From positions 930,001 to 994,000 of the forward strand of contig OZ257148.1 in assembly GCA_965279285.1 (NCBI GenBank): 64,000 nucleotides of DNA. Direction: 5' to 3'. The stretch comes from G965279335 sp965279285 (lineage in GTDB: Bacteria; Pseudomonadota; Gammaproteobacteria; DSM-16500). The translations under genes and the position numbers were made by a program. Positions within the stretch are counted from its first letter, which is position 1. Each line of letters starts with the position of its first letter. Shown in pieces: positions 27,330-37,205 of the stretch. The notes under the pieces were generated by a model. It was not told the origin of the DNA. It saw only the letters and a list, made by a program, of their open reading frames with translations, and made no database searches.

Positions 27330-30300
27330 ATGACTTTACAAAATGAGCCGATAGCAATTATCGGTATGGCAGGAATTTTTCCGAAAGCCGAAAATCTAAA
27401 TCAATACTGGGACAATATCTTGCAATCTGTCGATTGCATAATTGATATTCCCGAGACACATTGGTCAATAGAAAATTACTTTGACTCTAATCCTAAAGCG
27501 GAAGACAAGACTTATTGTAAGCGCGGTGGATTTATTCCACCAATCGATTTTAATTCTATGGAATTTGGCTTACCGCCGAATATTTTAGAAAATATTGATG
27601 TTGCACAATTGCTAGCTTTGGTTGTGGCGAAACGCGCTTTGCAAGATGCAGGTTACGGTGAAATAAATCCCTACGCGAGCACGACTGGTGTTACTTTGGG
27701 TGCTAGCGCATTAAGTTCGTCGACTGCTTTAACTAGTCGTTTGCAATATCCCATTTGGGAAAAAGTTCTTGTGAGTGCAGGCATAGCTTCATCTGAGCGA
27801 CAAAAGATTATTGAAAAAATTAAACTTGCTTATGTGCCTTGGCAAGAAGATTCATTTCCTGGTTATCTGTCGAACGTAGTTGCTGGTCGTATCGCGAATC
27901 GATTAGATCTTGGTGGTGTCAATTGTACGGTTGATGCAGCTTGTGCGTCTTCTATGGCATCGTTACAAATGGCCATTGATGAATTGGTTCTCAAGCGCAG
28001 CGATATGATGATTACTGGTGGTGTAGATTTTAATAATGGCATATCAGCATTTGTCAGCTTTAGTAAAACACCTGCATTTACGCAACATTCTCATATCCGC
28101 CCGTTTGATAATGAGTCGGATGGAATGCTGATCGGTGAGGGGGTTGGCATGTTGATTTTACGCCGGCTCACTGATGCAAAGCGTGATGGGAATAAGATCT
28201 ATGCGGTCATTCGTGGAGTGGGTTCATCAAGCGATGGTAAGCATAAGAGCATTTACGCGCCAAGTATGCAAGGCCAAGAATTAGCACTAAGGCGAGCGTA
28301 TTCCAATGCGGGAGTTTCTCCAAATACGGTAGGCTTAATCGAAGCTCATGGAACGGGAACGGCAACCGGTGATCCGGCAGAGTTTTCTGCACTTCAGTCT
28401 GTGTTTGGTGAAACAGAACTTGCTCCTGCTAGCATTGCATTAGGCAGTGTGAAATCTCAAATAGGGCATACCAAAGTTGCCGCTGGTGTGGCAGGCATAA
28501 TTAAGGCTGCTTTGGCTTTACACCATAAGGTGCTACCACCAACTATCAATATTACGAAACCAAATACAAAATTTAATATTGAGCAATCACCATTTTATTT
28601 GAATACAGTTGCTCGCCCTTGGTTTTCACCGACAAAGCGGAGAGCTGGTATCAGTGCGTTTGGTTTTGGTGGAACGAATTTTCATGTGGTGTTAGAAGAA
28701 GCCGAAGCGCAGATAGAAAATGATCTTGCAAGCATAAGTGCGTTGCATCAAATTATCCTACAAGCCAGCTCAGCTGTTCAATTGCTAGAATTGTGTGTGG
28801 CAAAGCGTGCTCAATTACAGGGTGATTCTAGTGAAAAAATATTCTTTGAGTTGCTTGAGAGCTCGACTAATCAATTCTTAGCATCGAATGATGCTCGCAT
28901 TGGTTTTTTAATAAATGACAAGAATCGTTTTCTTGAACAGTTAGAATGGGCGATTGATCGCTTTCTAGAAGATTCCAGTGTTGAAGAATTTAGCCTAGCA
29001 GGCGAGGTCTATTATCGCGCAAAAGCCTGCGATGCATCTTATAAAGTCGTCGCCTTATTTTCTGGTCAGGGCTCGCAGTATTTGGAGATGGGAAAAACGC
29101 TGTGCTGGAATCATCCTGTGGTACAGCAGACTTATTCTGCAATGGATAGTATTTTACTGGCTAATGGTAGGGCACCGATTACTGACATTGTTTTTCCGAA
29201 ACCTACGTTTGATGAACAACAAAAGAAACAGCAATCGGAATTATTGCGACGTACTGAAAACACCCAGCCAGCAATTGGTACCTTTAACTTGGCGTTATTT
29301 AAACTATTGCAAAATATGGGGTTTTCACCAGATTTTGTCGCGGGACATAGTCTTGGTGAGCTAAGTGCTTTGTGTGCAGCGCAAGTGATCGATGAGAAAG
29401 ATTATTTGCAATTATTGCATGAACGAGGTCAGGCAATGGCATTGCCACAATCTAGTGAAGTGGAGTCTGGTACTTTATTGGCGGTAAATGGCGACATTCA
29501 GGCCATTGAAGTTCTGCTTGAGCAATACCCACGTGTGTCTATCGCTAACTATAATTCACGTATACAGCTTGTGTTAGGTGGCGCTCTGCAAGACATAGAA
29601 CAAATTCGTAAGGTATTTGCTGAACAAAAGATAAGTGCCATACCTTTACCAGTCGCTGGCGCCTTTCATACTAAATTTGTAAAACATGCTTATGAGCCAT
29701 TTTCTCGTGCCTTGCAACAGGTCTCATTTTCTCATCCGCGTGTTCCTGTTTATTCTAATAGCACTGGTAGACCATACCCAAATGATTCGACAGTGATGCA
29801 AGAAATGCTAGCGCAACATATATTAAATCCAGTAAATTTTAAGCAGGAAATCGAGCAGCTTTATGCGGATGGTGCTCGTATCTTTATTGAATTTGGTCCT
29901 GGAAATGTGTTGACTAAATTGGTTGATAATATTCTTGATGAGCAAGAGCATAACGCCATCGCATTAAACGCGAACAAACATCAGAATAGTGATCGTCTTT
30001 TACAAGAGGCGATTTTACAGATGCGAATTTTAGGGATTTCATTGCAGATAAAAAATGAGTCATTGATCTCACCTTCTTTAAAAGATAGAAAGCTGGGAAT
30101 GAATATTCAGTTATGCGGTTCAGCGTACATAAGTGATAAAACAAGACAGGCATTCGACGCGGCATTAGTTAATAAAAACTGGGCTAATAAAAATATTGAA
30201 TCAATAGAGGTGAAAAAAATGAATCAGACAATCGAACAACAAAATTCAAATCAAAGCAGTGCTGCACAACAAAGGGAAGATGCGCCAAGTGTTCATCAAC

Positions 30301-30968
30301 AGTATTTAAAAAATATGGCTGATCATTCGTTCCAATTTTCTCAATTGATTCAACAACAGTATTTGTTATTGAATAACCCTAATAATTCACCTGCTGCGTT
30401 GGGAAGCTTCGAACGCAGTATTGCTCTGTTTCATGAACAGCAAAATATGATGCAACGCGTTCATGAACAATATTTGGTAAAACCAGTATTGAGTGCCGCA
30501 GATGTGAAAACAAACGTCAGCGCGATAAAATCTGCTGCCCCATCAGCACCTAATTTGCAAACAGCAAACGCCGTACCACAAAGCATGCAATCATTAGGAG
30601 CTATGTTGAATCTGCCAACGCAGAGTATTGTCGAGGCTGCTCCGATTGCAAAACCTGAACCAGTTCAGGTTGCAAGCTCATCGCCGGTGTTGGACTCAAA
30701 TGATTCTTCAGTCAGCGAAATTGCAAATATATTATTGACGGTTGTCAGTGAGAAAGCAGGCTACCCATTGGATATGTTGGATTTATCCATGGATCTGGAT
30801 GCAGATTTAGGTATTGATTCGATTAAGCGTGTTGAGATATTAGCTGCATTGGAAGGTCGAGTGAGTGGCAATATTGCCGATCTTAATTTCGAAAAATTGG
30901 CAGAATTAAAAACGTTAGGACAAATCGCGCAATATCTTGGAGGAACCGAAAAAAAAAATCTAACGTAA
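27330..30968 (+). CDS. PfaA-type polyketide synthase: ketosynthase, acyltransferase, acyl carrier domain
   Basis: 1212 residues. The ketosynthase (about 5-460) has the triad Cys205 (VDAACASS), His340 (EAHGTGTATGD) and His380 (GHTKVAAG). The acyltransferase (about 565-890) has Ser674 in GHSLGELSA and an AFHTKFV motif, both typical of malonyl-loading domains. A linker rich in Gln/Ser leads to one carrier domain near residues 1125-1200 with Ser1164 in LGIDSIKRVEIL, the form seen in PUFA synthases. Only one carrier domain is present, against five or more in typical PfaA. The frame stops 9 bp after a run of ten A's, and the missing KR domain follows in the -1 frame. Confidence 0.92.
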   Translation: MTLQNEPIAIIGMAGIFPKAENLNQYWDNILQSVDCIIDIPETHWSIENYFDSNPKAEDKTYCKRGGFIPPIDFNSMEFGLPPNILENIDVAQLLALVVAKRALQDAGYGEINPYASTTGVTLGASALSSSTALTSRLQYPIWEKVLVSAGIASSERQKIIEKIKLAYVPWQEDSFPGYLSNVVAGRIANRLDLGGVNCTVDAACASSMASLQMAIDELVLKRSDMMITGGVDFNNGISAFVSFSKTPAFTQHSHIRPFDNESDGMLIGEGVGMLILRRLTDAKRDGNKIYAVIRGVGSSSDGKHKSIYAPSMQGQELALRRAYSNAGVSPNTVGLIEAHGTGTATGDPAEFSALQSVFGETELAPASIALGSVKSQIGHTKVAAGVAGIIKAALALHHKVLPPTINITKPNTKFNIEQSPFYLNTVARPWFSPTKRRAGISAFGFGGTNFHVVLEEAEAQIENDLASISALHQIILQASSAVQLLELCVAKRAQLQGDSSEKIFFELLESSTNQFLASNDARIGFLINDKNRFLEQLEWAIDRFLEDSSVEEFSLAGEVYYRAKACDASYKVVALFSGQGSQYLEMGKTLCWNHPVVQQTYSAMDSILLANGRAPITDIVFPKPTFDEQQKKQQSELLRRTENTQPAIGTFNLALFKLLQNMGFSPDFVAGHSLGELSALCAAQVIDEKDYLQLLHERGQAMALPQSSEVESGTLLAVNGDIQAIEVLLEQYPRVSIANYNSRIQLVLGGALQDIEQIRKVFAEQKISAIPLPVAGAFHTKFVKHAYEPFSRALQQVSFSHPRVPVYSNSTGRPYPNDSTVMQEMLAQHILNPVNFKQEIEQLYADGARIFIEFGPGNVLTKLVDNILDEQEHNAIALNANKHQNSDRLLQEAILQMRILGISLQIKNESLISPSLKDRKLGMNIQLCGSAYISDKTRQAFDAALVNKNWANKNIESIEVKKMNQTIEQQNSNQSSAAQQREDAPSVHQQYLKNMADHSFQFSQLIQQQYLLLNNPNNSPAALGSFERSIALFHEQQNMMQRVHEQYLVKPVLSAADVKTNVSAIKSAAPSAPNLQTANAVPQSMQSLGAMLNLPTQSIVEAAPIAKPEPVQVASSSPVLDSNDSSVSEIANILLTVVSEKAGYPLDMLDLSMDLDADLGIDSIKRVEILAALEGRVSGNIADLNFEKLAELKTLGQIAQYLGGTEKKNLT
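30949..30958 (+). other. A10 tract at the PKS carrier/KR boundary (slippage site or frameshift)
   Basis: Ten consecutive A's lie 10 bp before the TAA that ends the KS-AT-ACP frame. In the -1 frame the sequence stays open from here straight into the KR-like protein at 31022 (reading KSNVTVSESLSPPSVILSRG). Insertion of one A, by polymerase slippage, a ribosomal -1 shift or a correction of a sequencing error, would fuse the two. Confidence 0.6.
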
Positions 30969-31021
30969 CCGTTAGTGAATCCTTATCTCCACCATCAGTA
31001 ATTCTAAGTCGCGGTATTGGG

Positions 31022-31723
31022 TTGCAGTATTTGCCGTTGCCTGATCAGCTTGAGATTGCTTGGCCTGCAAAAGGTGTGTGCGTAATTTGCGAGAATGATA
31101 GTGAAGAGATACATGAATTGCTTGGAGTGTTGCAGGAACGAAAATGGCAAGCCGTTGTTATATCTTTATCTTCATCGAAGCAAAAGCATTCGTTTAAAGT
31201 GCCATATTATGATGTCAATAAATTTGATGAGGCGAAAATTCAAGTGTTGGTAGAGGAAATTGCTACGCGGCACGGTCCTATTGTGGGTTTCATTGCGCTA
31301 GGAGGTAATGCAATGATCGCATCTGATGTTGTTTCGCTTTTGGAGCAGCAAACGGAAAAGAGATATGTTGATTTTGTGTTTTTAATGGCAACGCAATTGA
31401 AATCAGCTTTGCAAAAAGCTGCAGCAGAAGCAAGGTCATGGTTTGTGACAGTGAGTTCAATTGACGGACAGCTTGGACTGAGTCAAGGTTCAGAAGTGAA
31501 AGGTGTTATTAGTGGTGGGTTATCTGCGCTTACCAAGACATTACAACGTGAATGGCCACAAGTATTTTGTCGAGCAGTTGATTTTTCTCCTGAGATGTTA
31601 GCTGTAGAAAAGGCGCAGTTACTTGTCCAAGAATTGTTTGATGCAGATCGTAGCGTGGTAGAAGTTGGATATGTTCAAAATACGCGTTGTACAATCGCCT
31701 CTATGGAGTCAGTAGAATGCTAA
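31022..31723 (+). CDS. PKS ketoreductase, structural (N-terminal) subdomain
   Basis: 233 residues beginning at TTG; the frame is open back to the A10 tract, so this start is only nominal. It shows a Rossmann-like alternation without an intact nucleotide motif (GVCVICENDSEEIHELLGVL, PIVGFIALGGNAMI). It also has a catalytic-like segment that lacks the full Ser-Tyr-Lys set (WFVTVSSIDGQLGLSQGSEV, then GGLSALTKTLQREWP). This is the pattern of the inactive first half of a type I PKS ketoreductase. It ends in ATGCTAA, overlapping the start of the next frame by 7 bp. It is probably made as part of a larger protein or by coupled translation. Confidence 0.72.
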   Translation: MQYLPLPDQLEIAWPAKGVCVICENDSEEIHELLGVLQERKWQAVVISLSSSKQKHSFKVPYYDVNKFDEAKIQVLVEEIATRHGPIVGFIALGGNAMIASDVVSLLEQQTEKRYVDFVFLMATQLKSALQKAAAEARSWFVTVSSIDGQLGLSQGSEVKGVISGGLSALTKTLQREWPQVFCRAVDFSPEMLAVEKAQLLVQELFDADRSVVEVGYVQNTRCTIASMESVEC

Positions 31724-33465
31724 ATCAGGCAGTTTTTCTTGTGAGTGGAGGTGGACGAGGCATTACCGCACAATGTGTTGTTGCTCTCGCTAGACAGCAT
31801 GCCTGTCGATTTATTTTGCTAGGACGTACAGAACTAAAAGACGAACCCTCTGGTCTTCGTAATTGCTTGAGTGAAGCTGATCTAAAGACGAAAATTATTG
31901 CTCAAATTAAAGATAATGGTGATCGCGTGACACCCGCCAAGGTGCAAAAAATTGTTGATGAAATTCTTGCTGTGCGAGAGATTCAACAGACTATTCGTGT
32001 TATATCTGAGGTTGGCGGCGCGGCGGAATACCTGCAATGTGATGTAGTGAATGATAATAATTTATCAGAGCGAATTAAGGCGTCAAAATTTGGACGCGTG
32101 ACTGGCATTATTCATGGTGCTGGTGTGCTCTCAGATGCGTTAATTGAGAAGAAAACGCTGCATGATTTTAATCGTGTTTATGCTCCTAAAATTTTGGGGT
32201 TGCAGATTTTATTGAAAAGTGTTGATTATACTTGCTTGGATTATTTAGTTCTATTTTCATCGATAGCCGGTTTTTATGGGAACATTGCTCAAGCGGATTA
32301 TGCGATTGCTAATGAAATACTGAATAAATTTTCGCATGCCTTTAAAGCGCGATATCCACGATGTCATGTGCTTGCTTTTGATTGGGGCCCATGGGATGGC
32401 GGTATGGTGACTCCATGGTTAAAACAAAAATTTGAAGAGGCAAATGTTGCTGTCATTCCCGCTGAACGTGGTTGTCAGATTTTTGTTGATTGTTTAAATA
32501 GAAATAATTCATATCAGCAAATACTGGTGAGTGGTCCATCCTTTCCTTTTGTTAGTAAGCTTGATGCTTCTCTTCGCCAGTATAAAATCACTCGAAAATT
32601 GAGTTTAGCTATTAATCCATTTTTACACGATCATACAATTTCTGGGTATCCGGTATTACCTGCAACTTGTGCGGCTGGTTGGATGGAGAGTAGTTGTGAA
32701 AGATTGCATCCTGGTTTTGTTTTTCATCAGAGTGAAAACTTTAAAGTGCTCAAGGGCGTTGTGTTTGATGAGCAGATGCCAGACCGCTTTGTTTTAGAAA
32801 TACAAGAATGCGAGAAGACACCGCAAAATATTACTATGCAAGTTGTTGTTAAGAGTGAGTCATCTTCAGGTCAGACACGTTTTCACTATAGCTCGCATGT
32901 TCACTTGCTACCAAAACTGCCACAAGCACCTATCTATAAGAATATGCAGTTAAAAGAAGATGTTGAATTCAATGAGTGGCGTCCATATATAGATGGCACT
33001 TTGTTTCATGGCGCTAGTTTTCAAATTATTCAGCGGGTATTAAATGCTAGTCAAGAACGATTAACCGTTGAGTGTCTATTTGCCGATCTATCTAGAGAGC
33101 AGCAAGGGCAATTTGCTGTAACGAGATTTAGTTCGATTTGTCGAGATGTGCAATTTCAATGTATGGGAATGTGGGTTGCAAAATTTCAAAATGCTATTGG
33201 TCTTCCATCAAGCTGCACTTCTTGGGAATATTTTCGAGAAATTGAAAAGCAAGAAACTTTTTATGTCAGTATTGAAATTAAAAATAAACAGGCAATGAAA
33301 ATGGTGGCAGATATATATGTGCATAATCATGCGGGATTATTGTTTTCAAGAGCTCTGGGAGCAGAATTAACGGTGAGTCCAAAACCTTTAAGAAAATCGA
33401 CTACACGAATCAAAAATGCGAGCAGCCACAAGTCAAAGATGATAGATAATACGTTATCTGATTGA
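31717..33465 (+). CDS. PKS ketoreductase (catalytic) plus dehydratase
   Basis: 582 residues from the ATG in the ATGCTAA overlap (MLNQAVFLVSGGGRGIT). Residues 1-300 are an SDR-type ketoreductase with cofactor loop SGGGRGIT, FSSIAGFYGNIAQADYAIAN (active Ser and Tyr) and DWGPWDGGM. Residues about 300-560 form a double-hotdog-like dehydratase with HDHTISGYPVLP, a HxxxGxxxxP-type active site. The KR half complements the structural half upstream, so the two frames together form one KR. In other bacteria these parts are one polypeptide, so the split is notable. Confidence 0.85.
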   Translation: MLNQAVFLVSGGGRGITAQCVVALARQHACRFILLGRTELKDEPSGLRNCLSEADLKTKIIAQIKDNGDRVTPAKVQKIVDEILAVREIQQTIRVISEVGGAAEYLQCDVVNDNNLSERIKASKFGRVTGIIHGAGVLSDALIEKKTLHDFNRVYAPKILGLQILLKSVDYTCLDYLVLFSSIAGFYGNIAQADYAIANEILNKFSHAFKARYPRCHVLAFDWGPWDGGMVTPWLKQKFEEANVAVIPAERGCQIFVDCLNRNNSYQQILVSGPSFPFVSKLDASLRQYKITRKLSLAINPFLHDHTISGYPVLPATCAAGWMESSCERLHPGFVFHQSENFKVLKGVVFDEQMPDRFVLEIQECEKTPQNITMQVVVKSESSSGQTRFHYSSHVHLLPKLPQAPIYKNMQLKEDVEFNEWRPYIDGTLFHGASFQIIQRVLNASQERLTVECLFADLSREQQGQFAVTRFSSICRDVQFQCMGMWVAKFQNAIGLPSSCTSWEYFREIEKQETFYVSIEIKNKQAMKMVADIYVHNHAGLLFSRALGAELTVSPKPLRKSTTRIKNASSHKSKMIDNTLSD

Positions 33466-33498
33466 CGATCTTATTCATAAAAAAAGAGGTAGATAAGT

Positions 33499-35103
33499 AT
33501 GCACGTTGATCAAGGTATTTCTTTTGATGATCGTACTGGAAAAACAGATTCTTGGGTTGGGGATGTTGAGTCAATTTCTTTTGAGCCGGAGCAAATATTT
33601 CAAATGCTCCGCATATTTGATAAACAATGTTTTGTGGTGCGTAGCAATGAAAAAATTGGTGTTACTCAAGATGGATATTCGCAAACAGCTATGTCAACAG
33701 ATGTAGAACTTGTTGCAGCCTCACCACGTGTTTGTCCAGCACGATTTGGCGCAGCTTCTTTTTTGCGTGACCATAAGGTGAAATACGCCTATATGACAGG
33801 GGCAATGGCAAAAGGTATTGCATCAGAAGAGTTAGTCATTGCTTTAGGTAAGAACGATCTATTGGGAGTATTTGGAGCAGGTGGCTTATCATTGGATCGT
33901 ATTGAAAAAGCTATTCAGACTATTCAACAAGCTTTGCCTGATAAACCATATGCTTTTAACTTGATTCATGCGCCTAAAGAGCCGGAAACTGAATGGGGTA
34001 CTACAAATCTTTATTTAAAATACGGCGTACATACGGTTGAAGCATCTTCATTTATGAATATTACTTCCAGCATAGTGCGATATAGGCTTGCGGGTCTTAG
34101 TTTGGCATCTGATGGTTCCATACAAGTTAATAATAAGTTGATTGCAAAGCTTTCTCGTCGAGAATTGGCAACTCAGTTTATGATACCTGCGCCTGTCAAA
34201 ATCGTTCAAGAATTAGTGCAAGCAGGGTTGATTACAGAACAGCAAGCGCGGTTGGCAGAGCACCTTCCCATTGCAGATGATATTACGATAGAGGCTGATT
34301 CCGGTGGGCATACCGATAATCGACCATTGGTAACACTTTTGCCTTCAATCTTGATGTTGCGTGATGAGATGAAAGAGAAATATAGATTGGGTCATGCTAT
34401 TCGTATAGGTGCAGCAGGCGGCATCTCTACGCCACAGTCCATTCTGGCTGCATATATGATGGGCGCTGACTATGTAGTGACTGGTTCGATAAATCAATCT
34501 TGTATGGAAGCAGGTACTTCAGATTCCGTCAAACAGTTACTAGCACAAATGGTGATGACAGATGTGGCAATGGCACCAGAAAGCGATATGTTTGAGAGCG
34601 GTTTTAAAGTACAAACACTTAAAAAGGGATCGCTTTTTCCGATGCGTGCGCAAAAGCTGTATGACTATTATCAACGTTTTGAAAGTATAGAGGCAATCCC
34701 AATTGCAGAACGTCAGCGACTCGAACAACAAATATTTAAAAAAAGCTTAGATGATATTTGGCGTGAGACGGAATCTTATTTTGCAGTTCGTGATCCGAAT
34801 CAATTAAAACGAGCGCAAGATCCCAAAGTACGGATGGCTTTAGTATTCCGTTGGTATTTGGGACAATCATCTCGTTGGGCAGTTCAAGGTGAAACAGCAC
34901 GAGAAATCGATTATCAGATTTGGTGCGGTCCTTCGATGGGAGCATTCAATAATTGGGTTGAATTTTCCTCATTGGCGCAGGCCGACAACAGATACGTTGC
35001 TGAAATAGCGCAGAAACTAATGGAAGAATCGGCATTGCTATACCGTGTACAGAATTTACGGATGCAAGGAGTTAACTTAGGGATGATAAAGAGTTATCTA
35101 TGA
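33499..35103 (+). CDS. PfaD-type enoyl reductase (FMN, 2-nitropropane-dioxygenase fold)
   Basis: 534 residues with the features of PfaD proteins from PUFA and polyketide pathways: ASPRVCPARFGAASFLRDHK near residue 75, GVFGAGGLSLDRIEKAI near 120, the TIM-barrel FMN segments SGGHTDNRPL and RIGAAGGISTPQSILAAYMM, and C-terminal GPSMGAFNNWV. It acts in trans as an enoyl-ACP reductase for the PKS. An AGAGGT site lies before the ATG, 33 bp after the KR-DH gene. Its presence is strong evidence for a fatty-acid-like, partly reduced product. Confidence 0.9.
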   Translation: MHVDQGISFDDRTGKTDSWVGDVESISFEPEQIFQMLRIFDKQCFVVRSNEKIGVTQDGYSQTAMSTDVELVAASPRVCPARFGAASFLRDHKVKYAYMTGAMAKGIASEELVIALGKNDLLGVFGAGGLSLDRIEKAIQTIQQALPDKPYAFNLIHAPKEPETEWGTTNLYLKYGVHTVEASSFMNITSSIVRYRLAGLSLASDGSIQVNNKLIAKLSRRELATQFMIPAPVKIVQELVQAGLITEQQARLAEHLPIADDITIEADSGGHTDNRPLVTLLPSILMLRDEMKEKYRLGHAIRIGAAGGISTPQSILAAYMMGADYVVTGSINQSCMEAGTSDSVKQLLAQMVMTDVAMAPESDMFESGFKVQTLKKGSLFPMRAQKLYDYYQRFESIEAIPIAERQRLEQQIFKKSLDDIWRETESYFAVRDPNQLKRAQDPKVRMALVFRWYLGQSSRWAVQGETAREIDYQIWCGPSMGAFNNWVEFSSLAQADNRYVAEIAQKLMEESALLYRVQNLRMQGVNLGMIKSYL

Positions 35104-35133
35104 ATAATTCATTCTCAGAGGGAGAAGAGATTT

Positions 35134-36189
35134 ATGAATGCTAGTTTTGATTGTGCACAGATTGTAGGAATTGCTGCAACCGTCCCAGCCAACATATGCA
35201 ATTTACGAGATTTTTCAGCACAATGGGGTGAAAAAGAAGTTGAACAGATTATTGCGGGAACTGGGGTGTCACATATTCGTCAAGCTCCAGCGGGAATGAC
35301 GACGTCTGATTTGTGTTTTGCTTCGGCACAGAAGTTATTATTGGAACTCGATATTGATTCGAAAACAATCGACGGTATAGTTTTTGTATCACAAACCCCC
35401 GATTACTTATTGCCAGCAACCAGTGCTTTATTACAAAATCGATTGGGATTGAAAAAACAAGTTGCTGCGTTCGATATTAATTATGGTTGTTCAGGCTATG
35501 TCTATGGATTGTTGCAAGCGCATATGTTGATTCATTCTAAGATGTGCAAATCAGTTTTAGTTTGTGCGGGTGATATTAGCACCTCGATGATCAATCCGCG
35601 TGATCGTGCATTGAGGATGTTATTTGGTGATGCAGGGAGTGCCACTTTGGTGCAAGCTGGGACAGAGAGTCATAACTTTGTTGTTCGTACTGATGGATCG
35701 GGTGCGCGATCTTTGATTATTCCAGCAGGTGGAGTGCGCCAACCTAAAAATGTTGAGACTAGTATAGTTAAAGCCGCTGAAGATGGTAATTATCGTAGCG
35801 CTGAAGATCTCTACATGGATGGAATTGCAGTACTCTTTTTTGCATTGAAAGAGGTCCCCGAAGTGATTGATGAAGTGTTAGCTTTGGCGGGTTGGACAAA
35901 AAATGAAGTTAATTTATATGCTTTGCATCAAGCAAATCAGTTTATGGTGGAATATTTGAGTAAGAAGATGTGCTTGCCGAAACATCTGGCTCCATTTTCC
36001 TGTACTGAAATAGGGAATGTTGGGCCTGCATCGATCCCTGCATTGTTGTCGATTAAGCAGGAAAAAGAGAGCGGCAAAAATGAATTAGATAAAGTAGTGT
36101 TTTGCGGGTTTGGAGTCGGCTTTTCAGTCGCCGCTATGAACTTATCATTAAAAAATACCCGCATTTTAAATATGCAAGAATTACATTAG
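35134..36189 (+). CDS. Beta-ketoacyl-ACP synthase III-like enzyme
   Basis: 351 residues of thiolase fold with the FabH-type Cys-His-Asn triad: Cys in FDINYGCSGYVYGL near residue 117, His in ALHQANQFMVEYL near 268, and Asn in EIGNVGPASIPALL near 298. The reaction is decarboxylative condensation, usually priming with an acyl-CoA. It is not necessarily the housekeeping FabH; its place between PfaD and a dedicated ACP suggests a starter unit or a final condensation specific to this pathway. A GGGAGAAGAG site precedes the ATG. Confidence 0.88.
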   Translation: MNASFDCAQIVGIAATVPANICNLRDFSAQWGEKEVEQIIAGTGVSHIRQAPAGMTTSDLCFASAQKLLLELDIDSKTIDGIVFVSQTPDYLLPATSALLQNRLGLKKQVAAFDINYGCSGYVYGLLQAHMLIHSKMCKSVLVCAGDISTSMINPRDRALRMLFGDAGSATLVQAGTESHNFVVRTDGSGARSLIIPAGGVRQPKNVETSIVKAAEDGNYRSAEDLYMDGIAVLFFALKEVPEVIDEVLALAGWTKNEVNLYALHQANQFMVEYLSKKMCLPKHLAPFSCTEIGNVGPASIPALLSIKQEKESGKNELDKVVFCGFGVGFSVAAMNLSLKNTRILNMQELH

Positions 36190-36202
36190 TATAGAGGGAA
36201 AA

Positions 36203-36511
36203 ATGAAAGAAAAAATATTAGCAATTGTATTGGGCTGTTGTGAACAACATAATCAAGTATCTAATCGTAAGATTGATGTGGCGCTTGGTGTTGATGCAAA
36301 TTTATATGGTGATGCTGGCGTGCTCGATTCTTTGTCGCTGGTTTCTCTTATTGTTTCTGTCGAACAAGGTATTGAAGATGCAACAGGCGTAGTTATCACC
36401 TTAGCGGATGGACGGGCGATGTCGCAGCAGCACAGCCCATTTAGAAGTGTAGATGCTTTAACTTCGTATGCGACAATGCGAGTATTAGAGGAGCAGCAGG
36501 TACATGGGTAA
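36203..36511 (+). CDS. Stand-alone acyl carrier protein
   Basis: The 102-residue four-helix carrier has the phosphopantetheine attachment Ser in GVLDSLSLVSLI (near residue 46). Upstream it has GVDANLYGDAG, the usual loop before the site. The C-terminus is longer than in housekeeping AcpP. A GAGGG site precedes the ATG, and the stop overlaps the next gene by 8 bp. It should carry substrate for the KAS III, SDR and ligase beside it. No phosphopantetheinyl transferase is visible in the cluster, so activation must come from elsewhere. Confidence 0.85.
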   Translation: MKEKILAIVLGCCEQHNQVSNRKIDVALGVDANLYGDAGVLDSLSLVSLIVSVEQGIEDATGVVITLADGRAMSQQHSPFRSVDALTSYATMRVLEEQQVHG

Positions 36512-37205
36512 GCCGATTACGCTCATCACAGGAGCACGAAAAGGAATAGGGCGTTTCCTTGCTGAACATTACTTAGCGAAAGGACACTGTGTCTATGGAT
36601 GCAGTCGTCAAGCAAGTGAGTTTGTGGCAGATGACTATCACCATGTTTGTTTAGATGTGGCGGATGAAAAATCAGTGCGACAAATGTTTTCTCACATTCG
36701 TAAAGAGCATCAACGCATTGATCATGTGATCAATAACGCAGGAATAGCATCGATGAACCACGCTATTCTTACACCCAGTTCAACTGTAAGTGGAATATTA
36801 AATACCAATGTTCTTGGTACATTTCTCGTTTGTCGAGAAGCTGCGAAATTAATGCAGACACGCAAAGTGGGAAGAATTGTTAATTTTATTTCTGTTGCTA
36901 GTCCTTTGCAATTGGAAGGAGAGGCGGTATACGCAGCTTCAAAGTCTGCTGTAGAAACAATGACAAAAATTTTAGCACGCGAGTTTTCTCAATTAGGCAT
37001 TACTGTCAACGCGATTGGTCCAACGCCAGTGAAGACCGATTTAATCCGTGGAGTTCCTCAAGTAAAGATCGATGAGTTATTGCAACGACAAGCTATCAAT
37101 CGCTTAGGTACTTTTGATGATATTGCTAATGTGGTTGATTTTTTCTTGAGTAAGCGTAGTGAATTTGTGACTGGGCAATCGATCTTTTTAGGAGGTGTAA
37201 GTTGA
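36504..37205 (+). CDS. SDR oxidoreductase, FabG-like
   Basis: 233 residues with the classical SDR motifs: cofactor loop TGARKGIG at 8-15, NNAG near residue 80, Ser in VNFISVASPLQ, and YAASKSAVETM (active Tyr and Lys). It likely reduces a 3-ketoacyl group on the adjacent carrier protein. It overlaps the ACP gene by 8 bp and the ligase gene by 4 bp, so the three are translationally coupled. Confidence 0.9.
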   Translation: MGKPITLITGARKGIGRFLAEHYLAKGHCVYGCSRQASEFVADDYHHVCLDVADEKSVRQMFSHIRKEHQRIDHVINNAGIASMNHAILTPSSTVSGILNTNVLGTFLVCREAAKLMQTRKVGRIVNFISVASPLQLEGEAVYAASKSAVETMTKILAREFSQLGITVNAIGPTPVKTDLIRGVPQVKIDELLQRQAINRLGTFDDIANVVDFFLSKRSEFVTGQSIFLGGVS

